A DNA stretch of 6,235 nucleotides from Deltaproteobacteria bacterium. Lineage in GTDB: Bacteria; Desulfobacterota; Desulfuromonadia; Desulfuromonadales; JAAYDE01. The stretch lies in NCBI GenBank assembly GCA_017417085.1, contig JAFPZV010000122.1, positions 1 to 6,235 of the forward strand, in the 5' to 3' direction. This document shows, piece after piece, positions 5,803 to 6,235 of the stretch. The stretch's first letter is position 1. The number at the start of each line of letters is the position of its first letter. The position numbers and the translations under genes were made by a program. The notes under the pieces are model-generated. The model was not told the DNA's origin. It ran no database searches and saw nothing but the letters and a program-made list of their open reading frames with translations.

Positions 5803-6235
5803 ATGTCAACGTTTTCCTATGCGGATTTCAGGGCGGTGGAACTTTCCGACCGGGCCATTTTGGAGTCCGTACTTTCGGTTTCCGACGAACGAAGCTGCGA
5901 ATTCTGCTTTGTCAATCTCTACGCCTGGGGGCAGTCCTGTGGCACCCATTGGCAGGAGTACAACGGGAAACTCTGGTTCCATCTCAAACGCTCCGATGAA
6001 CTGTTGGTGGCGGGAGAACCGACGCTGCAGGATCTGCGGGAAGTCTCCGCAGAACTGCGGCGGCAGGGCTTTACAGGACGCTTTGGCCAGATACGGGAGA
6101 AGACCCTTGCGGCAATGCCTGGCGTACACGCCAGCTTTGAGGTGCGGACAATGGAAGAGGCACGCTGGGAATACATCTATGACGGGGAGGAACTGGCGCA
6201 TATGCAGGGGGTAAAATTCTCCACGCTCCGTCACC
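5803..6235 (+). CDS. DUF2156 / phosphatidylglycerol lysyltransferase C-terminal domain-like protein (partial, 3' end outside window)
   Basis: The frame is open from 5803 to the window end, giving 144 codons without a stop. An AAGGA site 5 bases upstream of the ATG supports the start. The N-terminus, FRAVELSDRAILESVLS, then CEFCFVNLYAW (32-42), Trp50 and KLWFH (56-60), match the N-terminal GNAT-like half of DUF2156 proteins, which typically read F..L...D...F...L....  then C.FTNL..W. The last visible part, WEYIYDGEELAHMQGVKFSTLRH, corresponds to the family's conserved Y....L..L.G.K....RN segment just before its second half. The family's aminoacyl- or acyl-transfer role is known only for MprF-like members; short stand-alone members are uncharacterised. 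There is an 87-base gap after the DUF4911 gene with no terminator, so it is probably in the same transcript. Confidence 0.75.
   Translation, partial: MSTFSYADFRAVELSDRAILESVLSVSDERSCEFCFVNLYAWGQSCGTHWQEYNGKLWFHLKRSDELLVAGEPTLQDLREVSAELRRQGFTGRFGQIREKTLAAMPGVHASFEVRTMEEARWEYIYDGEELAHMQGVKFSTLRH

Overview
The window is a compact, fairly GC-rich bacterial chromosome segment of housekeeping character, with no phage, plasmid, CRISPR or resistance genes. The source is most likely a proteobacterium in the old sense. A DarP/YjgA ribosome-assembly factor points to Proteobacteria. The FtsK motor has an acidic insertion ending in an EHGHLP stretch just before Walker B, and there is a DUF4911-type protein. 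Both remind me of Desulfuromonadia (Geobacter/Pelobacter relatives). This placement is from memory and only moderately secure.

Layout. Positions 1-3243 on the minus strand form one unit: ftsK (3243-739), then a 122-bp palindromic element with terminal inverted repeats (610-731), then darP (564-43), then the first 15 codons of an unidentified gene that overlaps the darP stop by ATGA. Positions 3244-3410 are non-coding and probably hold the ftsK promoter. A strong intrinsic terminator (3412-3447, minus) ends a separate 60-codon gene of unknown function (3645-3463, minus). A 181-bp divergent control region (3646-3826) separates that small gene from a plus-strand cluster: a LOG-family nucleotide phosphoribohydrolase (3827-4852), a possible 20-codon leader ORF (4860-4922), a Nudix ADP-ribose pyrophosphatase-like enzyme (4919-5446), a DUF4911-like small protein (5443-5715) and the start of a DUF2156/phosphatidylglycerol-lysyltransferase-C-like protein (5803 to the window end).

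How they may work together. FtsK handles chromosome segregation at the division septum and DarP acts in late 50S assembly; their link looks like growth-related co-expression. In the plus-strand cluster, the Nudix enzyme would yield AMP plus ribose 5-phosphate from ADP-ribose, and the LOG enzyme could remove the base from AMP, so the pair could form a short nucleotide salvage route; this is inference.

I found no convincing large new system. The points most worth a second look are the palindromic element between ftsK and darP, the self-contained 60-aa gene with its own terminator, and the leader ORF coupled to the Nudix gene.
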